The notes: generated by a model from the sequence alone, not told the origin. A stretch of 64,000 nucleotides of DNA from Vicinamibacterales bacterium (GCA_958296065.1 CATQHX010000015.1:124001-188000); one strand, 5' to 3'; shown: positions 19,350 through 30,072, counted from the stretch's first letter. Numbers and translations are program-made.

Positions 19350-20548
19350 CAGTCTTCCAGCTCCGGCCAGGTCGAACGGATGGCCGAGAGGAGATTGTCC
19401 TTGGGCAACAGCACCGTGGGCTGTTCATTCCAACCGTCCAGAGGTACGCCGCTCGACTGAGCCTGTTCCTTGGCGGATCGCAGCAACTCACGCGTCGCTT
19501 CCGCGCCCCCGAGGTCGCACGCGTCCTCGCCCGCACTTCCGAGCCACGTCACGGTCGTCGCCTTGGGTCGCAGGTCGGCTCCAGAGCGGAGCGCGAATCC
19601 GCGCCCGAAGGCGAGTTGGTGAGCATGCAGCCCAAGCGCCACCAACAGAGCACGCGCAGCCGTGTCCGCCTCGTCGGACCGATCTCCGAGGCTGACTCGT
19701 CGAAGCTGAGCGAACGACACGGTCGCTCGCTGGGTCACGCGCGCGAACGACACGGACGCGGGCGTTGCGTCGGTGCCCTTCTTGAACAAGATCTGTCCGT
19801 GGCCGATTTCGGAGAGGTTCTCTCTCTTCTGGCCCTTCACCTTCTGCTCGTCGGTAGCGCTCCACTCGGTAAGGTTGTTCTCTGAGAAGGCCACCTTCTC
19901 GGAGATCGACAGGTTCAAAGGGTCACCCTTCACGCCCAGAACCCTGGTCTCCGTCGTCGCCGGATGCCAGCCGATGATCTCTGACACCCACGCCCGGGCA
20001 TGCTTGCTGTTGTGTCCCTTCTTGCCCAAGTGCGACTGCCAGAACCCGTACAGCAGCGCCTGCGGAAACCACGCCATCAGGGGTCCGCAGGCCTGCGCGG
20101 TCGCCCCGAAGATGGCCCGCCCCAATTCCGTCCTGATGAAGTCCTGGTCGCCCAACCTGGCATCTCGAAGATAAGCATCTGCGGAACGATGGGGGAACTG
20201 CAGGCTCGACAGGCGTTTCGGAAGATGCGCCGGCAGATGCTTGAGCTTGGAGAGATCGAGCACCAGTTCCGGTATCGAGGTCGAGTCGCGATGTCGGCGC
20301 AGCGCATCCTCGAGGCGGTTGGCCTGGGATGGAACGTTGTCGATCACGATGACCGGGATAGCCTCGGCGTCGCCGGGCGCGGCCCATCTGCGATCCTGCT
20401 GGTAGACTCCGCCCTCGTAGACCGCCGGCTTTACCGGGCCGCCAGGACCCGCCAAGGGCACGAGTTCCGTGTCGATCCGGATGCCGTCGTCGAACGAGTT
20501 GTGGGCGCAGCCCGCGAGCAGCGCCTCGAGATTGATCTTCCGGGCCAT
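19349..20548 (-). CDS. csb1: Type I-G Csb1 (Cas7, GSU0053 family)
   Basis: A 399-residue backbone subunit expected to polymerise along the crRNA. The motif KPAVYEGGVYQQDRRW near residue 40 is characteristic of the Csb1 opening, followed by VIDNVPSQANRLEDALR. First gene of the operon; its promoter should lie to the right, in 20549-20660. Shares TGATG with csb2. Confidence 0.92.
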   Translation of the reverse strand: MARKINLEALLAGCAHNSFDDGIRIDTELVPLAGPGGPVKPAVYEGGVYQQDRRWAAPGDAEAIPVIVIDNVPSQANRLEDALRRHRDSTSIPELVLDLSKLKHLPAHLPKRLSSLQFPHRSADAYLRDARLGDQDFIRTELGRAIFGATAQACGPLMAWFPQALLYGFWQSHLGKKGHNSKHARAWVSEIIGWHPATTETRVLGVKGDPLNLSISEKVAFSENNLTEWSATDEQKVKGQKRENLSEIGHGQILFKKGTDATPASVSFARVTQRATVSFAQLRRVSLGDRSDEADTAARALLVALGLHAHQLAFGRGFALRSGADLRPKATTVTWLGSAGEDACDLGGAEATRELLRSAKEQAQSSGVPLDGWNEQPTVLLPKDNLLSAIRSTWPELED

Positions 20549-20755
20549 TCGGTTACTCCCAATTACGTGTTAATGGATGATGCGTACACAGCGCGGCAAG
20601 AAGAAACACCCTACAGGAATCCCAGGCGAGCCGTCAAGACCCGAGCAATGACCCGCTCAGGCGTGGACGGACCAACGCGTTGGAAGAGAGCGAGGGGACC
20701 ACGAGCATGAGCGGGACACCGAGCGGACGAATGCGGGCGGGTCGACTCCGGCGGG
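20549..20755 (-). promoter_or_regulatory. Upstream region of the cas operon
   Basis: About 200 bp without a convincing gene, upstream of csb1 on the minus strand. The stretch next to the start (GGTTACTCCCAATTACGTGT on the plus strand) is AT-richer than the surroundings and is the probable promoter. No defined operator seen. Confidence 0.4.
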
Positions 20756-21230
20756 ATGGAGAAGGTGACGCGGTTCTTCAACGCGACGATCGCCGACACG
20801 CTGCCTGCGGGAGCTGTTCCAGAACGCGCGCCAAGCGGGCGTAACCGCTATCGAGGTGACGCGCGCCGACCGCTGGGTCGTCATCGGCGCCGACGGCTGC
20901 GGGATTGCCCACCCCGAAGCGCTGTTCGCGTTTGGGCGCAGCAGACATGGCACGAGGTGCGCACCAGGCGTGAGGACCCGGCCGGCATGGGTTTCGCCCT
21001 GGCGTCGTGGCGGCGCGTGCGCATGCGAATCGCGAGCCCGCGTTGAGCGCTTCGTCGCGGGCGCGGCCACTTGGGCCGCGGGAGGCCGAGTTGCTGCCGC
21101 GCACTTCACCGGCCAGGACGCCGCGGCCATCTACACGCTGGAGATCAAGACCGCGTTCGGCACGAGCCCGTCATCGTCGAGTGCGAGATCGCCGCTGGCG
21201 GCCGCGTGAAGCGCTTGGTGGACGAAGAGC
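20756..21230 (+). pseudogene. HATPase-like ATP-binding protein, multiply frameshifted
   Basis: Pieces of one protein are spread over three frames: TRFFNATIADTLPAG, then RELFQNARQAGVTAIEV and IGADGCGIAHPEALFAFGRS, then RREDPAGMGFALASW, then HFTGQDAAAIYTLEIKTAFG. The order and the N-box (LFQNARQAG), G1-like (GADGCGIA) and G2-like (DPAGMG) motifs fit a GHKL/HATPase domain. At least three indels are needed to join them, so it is dead. It lies divergently upstream of the cas operon. Confidence 0.6.
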
Positions 21231-21356
21231 ATCCGCATGCGGTTGCTCGCCGGGGGCCGCGAGATCGTCGTCTACGACGCCGCTTTCGGCGACCGCCGCC
21301 ACGACGCCCCGTCCTGCAGAGACCCCATCGTCACCCGGGCGAGCGACTGCACGGTC

Positions 21357-21611
21357 ATGGAGCTCAGTGAGCTGATCTTCAAAGCCGTCTTCAATCCGAA
21401 CGAAAACGAGTGGACGAAGGTCGACTGCTGGGAGCGGTGCGACGAGGTCGCATGCAACGTCCTGCTTGACTCGGAGAGGGCGCTACGCGATACGGTGCGC
21501 GCCGCCATCGGTCGGCGGCTTGAGACCCTGGTGCCCGAGGGCAAGACGGCGACCATGATCGTGGTCGGCAGCGAATCGACGAAGGTGACCATCACCGACG
21601 GGGCGCAATAG
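21357..21611 (+). CDS. Hypothetical 84-residue protein
   Basis: Starts MELSELIFKAVFNPNENEWT and ends with the hydrophobic/charged segment TATMIVVGSESTKVTITDGA. Composition is protein-like: mixed charge, two Cys near the middle (DCWERCDEVACNVLL). It follows the ATPase fossil in the same direction and could be the next gene of a former operon. No family recognised. A longer open frame from 21237 exists, but its first part reads as ATPase remnant. Confidence 0.4.
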   Translation: MELSELIFKAVFNPNENEWTKVDCWERCDEVACNVLLDSERALRDTVRAAIGRRLETLVPEGKTATMIVVGSESTKVTITDGAQ

Positions 21612-22132
21612 CGGCGCGAGGCTGGACTTCACTGCAGGCTATCTCCACCGGCGTTCCGGTGGTCCGCGACCCGTGAGTTGCGATCTCGGGGGCGCTTCAC
21701 CCACCTGAATCGAGAACTGGGGCCATCGCACGGCCTGAACTGGGGTCATGGCATTGAAGTGCACCAGGGCCATGCTTTCGGCCGATCAGGGCCATTGCAT
21801 TGCACGGTGACAGCGTGACCGCCGAAACGGCCTTCCCGCAGGGAAAAATACTGGGTGAGCGACCCCGGAACCGGGGTCGCTCACCCCTCTTGCCTCCTCC
21901 TCGTGGTGTTGTTAGACCGAATGCGCGGTGGGGTGCACTGGTGCGAGAACCCCCCAGTGTTTGCGGACGCTTACGGCGTGTTCATGGTGAACAATCCACG
22001 CACTTTCGCACAGGCGGACCGACGGTCGCGATCGGTCGCAGTACCCTGCAATGAACTTGTTTACCTTGCCCAGATACGACTCATGCCGCTACTGTGTGGA
22101 CATTGCGCAGCAAGGCGTGGTGGGGTGGAGGC
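21612..22132. other. Non-coding region with short repeats and a perfect hairpin
   Basis: No gene seen. Between about 21715 and 21800 the motifs ACTGGGGCCAT, ACTGGGGTCAT, CAGGGCCAT and CAGGGCCATT recur about every 25-30 bp, resembling the clustered terminal repeats of an insertion sequence whose body is gone. The hairpin at 21853-21886 is listed separately. Confidence 0.45.
21853..21886. repeat. Perfect 16-bp inverted repeat
   Basis: GGGTGAGCGACCCCGG, a two-base AA centre, then its exact complement CCGGGGTCGCTCACCC. No T-run follows, so it is not a classical intrinsic terminator; it may be an IS end or a protein-binding palindrome. Confidence 0.7.
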
Positions 22133-22552
22133 ATGAGGAAAGCGACGGTGACGGTTCGTCTCTCGGCGGGCCTGGTGGAACGGCTCGACAAGCTCGCTGT
22201 CGGGCTCGGCACGTTCGGCCTGAGTCGGCCGCGGGTCATAGAGGCTCTGGTTCAAGGCTGCCCTACCGGTGCAGATGCTCTGGAGAGGATGCTGCGGCAT
22301 GCTGCCGGCGTCGACAAGCCGACGCGGCTACCGGTGGATGCGATCAAGCTGCAGGCGGAGTACGAACGCGGGCTCGAGGCCGGGCGCGCCGAGTCTGGGC
22401 CAGCGCACGCACTGGCGGACCGGGCGTGGCGTCTGCTGGTGACGGACCACCCCGACTTTGACGCGGCGTTCCACTGCCGTGCGTGGCTGGCTGATCACGA
22501 TATCGAAGTCATCCACGACGAGGCCGACGGGCAGTTGAAGTTGCGGGAGTAA
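22133..22552 (+). CDS. Ribbon-helix-helix-like DNA-binding protein
   Basis: 139 residues from ATG 22133 (GGTGGAGGC just upstream). The N-terminus KATVTVRLSAGLVERLDKLA followed by LSRPRVIEALVQG has the beta strand-helix-helix pattern of MetJ/Arc-type repressors or antitoxins. The C-terminal half is acidic and ends [11 protein letters not shown]. The 3' 37 bases fall inside a 246-bp duplicated segment repeated at 23090. No partner toxin or operon neighbour is visible. Confidence 0.55.
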   Translation: MRKATVTVRLSAGLVERLDKLAVGLGTFGLSRPRVIEALVQGCPTGADALERMLRHAAGVDKPTRLPVDAIKLQAEYERGLEAGRAESGPAHALADRAWRLLVTDHPDFDAAFHCRAWLADHDIEVIHDEADGQLKLRE

Positions 22553-22761
22553 CGCCGCGCGTGGGGGTGTGGCGCGGCGCCAGCGTTCGCGTTATCGGGT
22601 CGGCCGTCAGGTCGAGTGCTGCGAGCACGAAATCGCCGCTCCGGCACTGAGAGGCGCACTTCTCGGTGTCGTGCACCATTAGACGCCAGATTCCGGCCTT
22701 TTGTTCCCGGGTGGCCGATCTTTTTCGGGGGGGCGCGTTTGCGGGGCCGGTACGCTCGGCG
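22516..22761 (+). repeat. 246-bp direct repeat, copy 1
   Basis: Begins CGACGAGGCCGACGGGCAGT in the 3' end of the ribbon-helix-helix-like gene and ends TACGCTCGGCG. Copy 2 at 23090-23336 differs at only a few positions. The two flank a recD2 fragment, so a duplication or recombination event created them. Confidence 0.85.
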
Positions 22762-22869
22762 CCGGTTGGCAGGCGTCCTGCTTTTCGGTCTGTGCGCGCG
22801 GGACGCTCGGCGCGTGTCAGTATCGCGGAACACTCGGTGTGTACCGGTGGCGGGTCGTTTTGATGTTGC

Positions 22870-24374
22870 TGTTGGTGCTGCGACCGTCACGGCGGTGCCG
22901 GTGATCGAGACCGGCGCGGACAGGTCGGGGATCAGCCCGCGATTGATCCCGTGCGCGCTGGTGACGATGCGGCTGCGCGCCGCCTGGCGGAAGACCTCGG
23001 TCAACCGCACGACCGGGACAGGATGCCCGAGGCGATGCTGTCGGCCAGCACCTGCCCCGGCCCCACCGAGGGGAGTTGATCGATGTCGCCGACGAGGCCG
23101 ACGGGCAGTTGAAGTTGCGGGAGTAACGCCGCGCGTGGGGGTGTGGCGCGGCGCCAGCGTTCGCGTTATCGGGTCGGCCGTCAGGTCGAGTGCTGCGAGC
23201 ACGGAATCGCCGCTCCGGCACTGAGAGGCGCACTTCTCGGTGCCGTGCACCATTAGACGCCAGATTCCGGCCTCTTGTTCCCGGGTGGCCGATCTTTTTC
23301 GGAGGGGGCGCGTTTGCGGGGCCGGTACGCTCGGCGTTCTCGGGCAGGATGCGCTGCTCGGCGCGGACTCGGTTCCGGCTGGTCTTCTTCTCGGCGCCGT
23401 GGTTCGCGGGCTTCGCTCGACGTCGATGTCCGGCCAAGGGAGCTTGCCAGCCACAAGGTCGACGAGCCGCTCGGCGATCGCCCGCTCGGCCTGGTACAAG
23501 CCGCCGAGGAACACGCACGGCGTGTCCGCGACGGTGTCTGCGACGACGGCGCCTTCGGCCGGCTCCAGCTCGAGAGCGGTTCGGACCGCATCGTCGGGCA
23601 CGCCGAGCAGGCGGGCCGCCAGCGGGCCGAACTCGTCGGCCGGCAGTCCGCAGTGGCCGTCGTCCATCGCCTCGGTCAGCGCGTAGCCGATGCCGGCGCG
23701 CACCCGGGTCATCGCCGTCCTGTGATTCCCAGCTTCATCGCGATCGCGTCGGCGATCCTGAACCCGATACCGCGAATGTCGCGGGTGAGGCGGTAAGGGT
23801 TCTTCGTGATGACCTCGACCGCGTCGCTCCCGCAGGTCTTGAAGACCCGCATCGCCCGCGCCGTGGCCACGCCATGGCTGTGCAGGAAGACCATGCTCTC
23901 GCGAACCGCTTTCTGCTCGGCCCACGCGTCGGTGATGCGCCCGGCGCGACCCTGGCCGATGCCGGTGACCTCGCGAAGCCGTTCGGGCTCGGTCTCGATG
24001 ACGTCGAGCACCTTGTCGCCGAACGCCTGCACCAGCTTGCGGGCGTAGACCTGGCCGATGCCGCGTATCATGCCCGAGCGCAGGTGCTTCTCGATGCCCT
24101 CGGTCGACGTCGGCGCCGAGCTGCGCAGGAAGTGCGCCTTGAACTGGTGGCCGTGGGTGCGGTGGTGGACCCATTGCCCGGATGCGGTGATCCACTCCCC
24201 GGCCGCGACCGCGGCGGCGCGGCCGACGACGGTGACCAGGTCACGGTGGCCCCTCGCCTTGACCCTGAGCACGCAGAACCCGTTGTCCGGGTCGTGGTAG
24301 CCGACGTGCTCGACCAGCCCGGCCAGGACCTCGCGATCTGCCGGCTCCGGCGGGCGCTTGCGGCGTAGGTTCAT
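22870..24374 (-). pseudogene. recD2: RecD2-like helicase, fragmented
   Basis: The minus-strand frame from ATG 24374 reads LAGLVEHVGYHDPDNGFCVL, RSGMIRGIGQVYARKLVQAF and NPYRLTRDIRGIGFRIADAI, the N-terminal OB and helix-hairpin-helix region of RecD2 (AAA_30/viral helicase 1 family). Near 23712 it shifts frame and continues RVRAGIGYALTEAMDDGHCG to about 23430 (LPWPDIDVE). The helicase core with Walker A is missing. A later piece, [20 protein letters not shown] and FRQAARSRIVTSAHGIN, lies at about 22880-23085. So the gene has a frameshift and a large internal deletion. Confidence 0.75.
23090..23336 (+). repeat. 246-bp direct repeat, copy 2
   Basis: Second copy of the segment at 22516-22761, offset by about 574 bp, with single-base differences such as GCACGGAATC against GCACGAAATC and one extra base in a G-run. 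Confidence 0.85.
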
Positions 24375-24429
24375 GACGTGTGCTCGGCGCGGCGGCGGTC
24401 GGCGGTTGTCTGGCAAGCCTCGCCCGGTG

Positions 24430-24745
24430 GATACCGGTTGCGCGTGCCGCTCGGTGCGTGTTTCCGTTCTGCGCCTGCGGCCAGCGCACCGTCTCCGGCG
24501 CTTCCACGCTCTCGATGGTAGCGGCCAGGCGCTTCTTCGACCGTCGCCGGGTCGGCGTCCTCCGGGACTTGCTGGGTTTCGCCAGCCAGGTGCGTGTCCT
24601 CGAGCGGGTAGCCGAACTCGTAGCGCGTCTTGTGGTCGTCCCGTACGTTCGCACGACGGGTTGCCCGTCCACGCGGAGGCGGTCGATGGCGTCCATCGGC
24701 TCGTTGGTGGGCCACGGCGGCGTGGGCATGCCGGCTTCCATGATC
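24430..24745 (-). pseudogene. Fossil of an unidentified gene, paralogous to 49.7-50.1 kb
   Basis: Contains MDAIDRLRVDGQPVVRTYG, then in a shifted frame TRYEFGYPLEDTHLAGETQQ. The same pair of blocks occurs at 49.87-50.02 kb as MDAISRRVDGKLVVRTCRA and SSCEFDCPLDDTDQAGEA. Two independent, degenerate copies with conserved protein-level similarity imply a real ancestral gene. I cannot name the family. Confidence 0.45.
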
Positions 24746-25189
24746 TCCGTCTCGGTGCGTGTCGTCTGCGTGCAGCGCTTGAGCACCGCGCATGGCGTCT
24801 GGGCGTCCGGGCGCGTTCGGCTCCGTGCGTACATGGCAGCGTACGGCTCGGCGCGCCTTGACCCCGGATCTTCGATGGATGTGGCCAGGCGGTCGGTCGT
24901 CGCCTCGGCTGGTTGGAGCAGCGCGGTGTCCGGTGCGTCGCTGCCATCGGCGGGTTCGATTGCTGCCCTCGATTCCGGGGCCGTTTCACTCGGTGGGTGC
25001 TGGTTTCCTGGGCGCGCGTCACTCGGCGGGTACCTGGAGGTGGGCTTGTTGGTGCGAGCGGGCGCTGGGGGCCGTCCTGGCGTAGCGTCTGCAAATCGCG
25101 CGGTACTCGGTGGGTTCACGAGGAATGTGTCGCTCGGCGTGACTGCGTCCTGATCGGGACCGGGTCGGTCCCTGTTCCTGCTGCCACGG

Positions 25190-25590
25190 TTGAAGTCGCT
25201 GTACTCGGCGTCGCTCCTGAATATAGGCGTCCGGGTTGCGTGCAGCGCTGTCGGTGGGTTCTGGCTACGGTCTCGAAAACGGCGCCGCACCGGGTGCGTT
25301 CAGGAAAGGTGTCCTGCTCGGTGTGGACTCGGTCCCTGATCGGCGTGCTGCTCGGTGCGGTCGCCCGAGTGACGTACCGCTTGGCGGCCCACCGTGGCTG
25401 TTGCTCGGTGCGTGCGAACGGCGCGTCGGCCCGGACCTTCTACGAATGCGCGCCGCCGTGTGCGCGCTCGCCGGCATTGTATCGGCGCGCCGCTGTGTGC
25501 GGCTCTTGACGGCGGCCATCCGCTGGCGTGCCGCCTCGCTCCCGATAGGGCGATCGGCTCAGTGCGGGCAACCTCGGGCGGCTGCGTTCG
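25190..25590. repeat. Dispersed about 450-bp repeat, copy 1
   Basis: Starts TTGAAGTCGCTGTACTCGGC and passes CTGCTCGGTGTGGACTCGG, GTGCTGCTCGGTGCGGTCGC and TCAGTGCGGGCAACCTCG. The same blocks in the same order recur at 44670-45125 and 49140-49590. All three sit in gene-poor decayed DNA; no frame is convincingly coding. Confidence 0.75.
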
Positions 25591-25943
25591 TAGCCTGCAG
25601 ATGTCGACTGACTGCCTTCGGACTCGACCGCAGCATGCAGGCTGCGCGCCTCGTCCCCGAGCGCCTCGAAGACGGCCACGAAGTCGCTGAACTCGATGTT
25701 CACCGTGGTCTTGAACCGCTGGATCAGGTTGCGGGAGTTGATGGCGGCGTCCACCCGGTACTTCCCGAACATCTCGATCGCGACCACGTGCATCTTCTCG
25801 GGCATGACGACGTCGTCGAGCCATTCGGGCGCTGACGCGGGGCAGGTCCCACAGCGTGTCGATCCAGGCCCTGAAGAGTTCGGATTCGACCGTGCTGCTC
25901 GGTGGCCGGGGCTCGGTGCGTGCGGACCGCCCGTCCCTGTGAT

Positions 25944-26158
25944 GCTGACCGAGTCATGCGCGGCCATGGCGAGACGGCGGGCGCCATCAGGCCGGATCCG
26001 CCGCCGGGAAAAATGTGGGCCGCCGCCCACAATTTTCGTGCGGCGTTCGAAAGGGGGGCATCCGGCCCCGCATTGCGGTCCGGGCGATTCCTGTGCCTGC
26101 CATCCAGACCGCGGCTGCCGGCGCGCACGAATTCCCGCGCAGCCGCCGTGCAGGGCTG
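25944..26158 (+). repeat. About 215-bp direct repeat, copy 1
   Basis: From GCTGACCGAGTCATGCGCGG through AAAAATGTGGGCCGCCGCCC to CCGCCGTGCAGGGCTG. Copy 2 lies 648 bp downstream at 26592-26804. They are clearly homologous with scattered substitutions. Confidence 0.75.
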
Positions 26159-26591
26159 CTGGTTGGGGGCGACGCCAGCGCCCCGCACCGGCGATCCGAC
26201 GCCGACGGCCCGGGCCTATGCGTGACGCGTGCTGCTCGGCGCATTGACAGCTGCCTGTCGGTGCAGGAGCGCGTCAGTTCCTGTTCCCTCTGCGACGCTG
26301 ACGGGGGCGCCGCCGGGTGCGTTTTCCCGCTCGATGCGCGCGGTCAGTGCACCGGCGAAGCCGAAGGCGCCGGCCCGACCGGCCGGGCGACGAACTGGTC
26401 CAGATCCGCGGTCATCGTGCAGCCGGCGTTTCCGCGGCGCGGCCGCTCGAGCGGGTCGGGCGTCGCGCACGCCGGTCGGTAGATGCTCCGAGATGCTCCA
26501 CAGGTGCTCGTGTGCGGAGGAGGTCGTCCTGCTCGGTGCGTTTCGCTGTGGTGACCGGCGTGCTGCTCGATGCCGTGCGGTTGCCCAGGGT

Positions 26592-26804
26592 GCTGACCGA
26601 GGTATGAGCGGCCAAGGGTGACACGGCGTGCACCGTCAGGCCGTATCCGCCGCGGAAAAATGTGGGCCGCCGCCCGCAATTTCTCGTGCGGCGTTCGAAA
26701 AGGGGGCGTCCCGCCCCGCATTGCGGTCGGGGCGATTCCGGAGCCTGCCAATCCGAACCGCGGCTGCCGGTGCGCGAGTTCCCGCGCAGCGGCCGTGCAG
26801 GCTG
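26592..26804 (+). repeat. About 213-bp direct repeat, copy 2
   Basis: Homologous to 25944-26158. It ends GGCCGTGCAGGCTG exactly where the IS110 remnant begins, so that element lies at or in the repeat. Confidence 0.75.
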
Positions 26805-26808
26805 TTAG

Positions 26809-27243
26809 AAAGAAACTCAGAGCGGCTCTCCTTGTTCAGGCGGCCTTCACTTCGACCTCGACGCCAAGGTTCCGCAGACGCCGGAGGAGGCTCTGGGTGA
26901 CGCGCTGCTTGTCGCGGTCTGGGAGGTACCGGCCGCCGAGGTCGTGGTAGTCCTTCTCGTCGCGGAGCATGAAGTAGGCAGCAGTCAGCATGGAGGCGGC
27001 GACCGCCACGATCGCCTTCTTCGGACCGCGCCGGCCCTTGAGGCGTCGAAACTGTGACTGCAGAGAGCTCCCGTTCTTCCGGGTCGCCGCCCACGCGGCC
27101 CGCACCAGCGTGGTCTTCAGCCACGGGGTCGCGTGACGGATTCGGGTCGATGACCGGCGCCGCCCGTCGCTCGTCGGAAGGTCCGACATCTCCACCCACA
27201 TCGGCGACGCTTGGCGCGCCGCCGGTCTCTTGCCCATTGCCAT
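26809..27243 (-). mobile_element. IS110-family remnant (C-terminal transposase piece)
   Basis: The minus-strand frame reads RRRSSTRIRHATPWLKTTLV, GSSLQSQFRRLKGRRGPKKA and LRNLGVEVEVKAA, closely matching the C-terminal third of the IS110 transposase at 5468-6696 without the frameshift seen there. The N-terminal DEDD domain is absent. The trailing TGAGTTTCTTTCTAACAG matches the right end of that element, so this is a 5'-truncated copy of a related IS. Confidence 0.8.
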
Positions 27244-28133
27244 TGACGCCGAACAGGAGGCGCACGACCGGACCTCCTATTCTCAAGTTCGGGTCGAACC
27301 GAAACCCTTTGCATGGTGACTCTCTTCGCCGTGGAGCGGTCCGCGCAGGACGGCGGCCCATTCGTCATCGAGGCGACGGTCGCCGGCGACCGTCGCCTCG
27401 ATGACGAGCGACGTGTCGTCGTCGGCCTGCTGCTGCACGGCGAACAGTGACATCAACCGGTGGTATCGGCCTTTGCGGTCCTCGCCATCAGGTCCGGCAT
27501 CTGAACAGGTTCTGACAGGATCAAGTTCAGACGTGGGGCCGAGGGGCAGGGTCGGGACCGCGGCCCGCGGGTGTACCAAGTCCGCGGCGCGGTGCGGGGC
27601 AGTGATCGATATAGAGTTGCCACCTTCATCGAGTCACAGCCCCTGTTTTGCTGCTTCGCACGCCTCGGACACCGGCAGGTAATTTCCGGCAGTGTCCGGC
27701 GCGGCCGTCTGCACGCGGTCAGGTTCTGCGGCATCGGAACCTGCGCCGCTACGGCGTCCGGTCGCCTGCTCGTGCGGCGGCCATCAGGCTGCCTGCATGC
27801 CGAACTGGCGACTGCATCGTCCGGCCGCAGATGGCCAGCGTCCCGAATCCTTGCTCCATGCGCGGGCAGTCACGTCCGGAAGGGAGGGGCATGGATGAGA
27901 GGAGCACGGTGACGCAGGTCGTTACGGACCTGCCGCCGGACGGCAATGTCGGGACCACGCCACAGTCGCCGTCGGTGGCGTTGGGCGAAGATGGACCGTC
28001 GAGGCCGTCTTCGCCGGTGTCGCGCCGAAGTGGGCGTCAACCGCGAGTCAGGACGCAAGCCCCCAACGGCAGGCTGGGCACGCACGGCAGTGGGCGGGCG
28101 TACTCCAAACCCGTGGACACATCTTCTCGTCGC
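27244..28133. other. Gene-poor region with repeat fragments
   Basis: No gene I can support. The part from about 27720 to 27830 (GGTCAGGTTCTGCGGCATCG, then GCCTGCTCGTGCGGCGGCCA) and from 27945 to 28010 resembles segments at 47.2 kb and 48.3-48.5 kb, so it belongs to the same family of decayed accessory DNA. Confidence 0.5.
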
Positions 28134-29018
28134 TCAGTGGATCGCGCCGTCGTCGTCGCCCTCTGGTGGTGGCGAGGCGAGGATCCGCGTGGCGATCCGC
28201 TCGATGACCGAGGCGGTCGCGCTGATTGCCTGCAGGCCGGTCCGGCGGCCGTCGCGCGCCGCTTTCAGAGCCTGCCGGTCTGCGGGCGTCGCCGGGGCCG
28301 ATGTTCCCACCGACGTCTCGGCGACGACCGCGGCGGCGAGTCGGAGCGCTTCGAACGCAACGTCGATGAACACGAGGACGTCGCGGGCGTCGAGCCGCTC
28401 GATGATGCCCCAGCGCCGGTTGCTCGGCCCCCGCGACATCTCGTCGAGGCTCAGCAGCGCCATCCGCGTGTGGTGCCGCATCCGCAGCAGCGCCGCCGAG
28501 AGTCCGGGGGCCGTGGGCTGGCCGTCGGCCATCCCCCCGCCCGGAGGCGGCTTCCCCTGCTGGTTGTCCTCATACCACTGCTCCATCGCGTGGCCCAGCC
28601 GCTCGATGGCGTCGCGCCGCGCCGCGTCGGTGGTCTCGACCGGGACTGCCGGGTTGATGGCCGCCGCGTCCTCGAGCATCGCCGTCGCTACCGCCAGGGC
28701 GTCCGGTTCGTTGTAGATCGCGATGCGTTCGGCGTAGTCGCCGGGACGCTCGCCCGCGCGCGGCTTGACGACCGTGGCGTGGCGCACCTGCTGGATGTTG
28801 AAGCCCACCCCCAGCAGCGTGGTCTCGTCGACCCGGTCGGCTCCCAGTGACGCGCTCAGCCAGCCGACCTCCTTCTCCCAGTACATCGCGAGTCGCTCGG
28901 TCAGCCGCTCGGCGTGGTCGAGCAGGCTGCGGCCGTGCGCGTCTTGCTGGCCGGCCAGGACCAGCCGGGCGAAGCACTCGGCCCGTCCGGCGGCTCGTTC
29001 GTCGTCGTTCCTCGACAT
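28134..29018 (-). CDS. Hypothetical 294-residue protein
   Basis: A full-length frame beginning MSRNDDERAAGRAECF, soluble, Ala-, Arg- and Glu-rich and mostly helical by eye (HAERLTERLAMYWEKEVGWL, DAIERLGHAMEQWYEDNQQG). A Pro/Gly-rich linker (KPPPGGGMADGQPTAPG) near residue 160 splits two helical halves. No signal peptide, membrane segment or known catalytic motif. It faces fossil DNA on both sides and has no operon partner. Function unknown; the clean length and amino-acid balance argue it is real. Confidence 0.65.
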   Translation of the reverse strand: MSRNDDERAAGRAECFARLVLAGQQDAHGRSLLDHAERLTERLAMYWEKEVGWLSASLGADRVDETTLLGVGFNIQQVRHATVVKPRAGERPGDYAERIAIYNEPDALAVATAMLEDAAAINPAVPVETTDAARRDAIERLGHAMEQWYEDNQQGKPPPGGGMADGQPTAPGLSAALLRMRHHTRMALLSLDEMSRGPSNRRWGIIERLDARDVLVFIDVAFEALRLAAAVVAETSVGTSAPATPADRQALKAARDGRRTGLQAISATASVIERIATRILASPPPEGDDDGAIH

Positions 29019-29069
29019 TCCGGTTCCTGTCTGGCGTCTGCGGCCGCCCGCGGCGAACAGCGATTCTAG

Positions 29070-29966
<897 letters not shown>

Positions 29967-30072
29967 AGGCAAGCGCGGAAGCAGGGAGGGGAGCGCCGCC
30001 TCGACCACGTCGAGACCGCGCCCTCGCCAGGCTCCCGCCTCCAGCCGCGAAACGAGGCTCACGGGCGCCGGG

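Noticed and set aside
12239..20548. Type I-C or I-E assignment
   Set aside because: No Cas5c/Cas8c or Cse genes; Csb1, Csb2 and a C-terminal-HD Cas3 are diagnostic of I-G.
21853..21886. Intrinsic terminator
   Set aside because: The perfect stem is not followed by a T-run on either strand.
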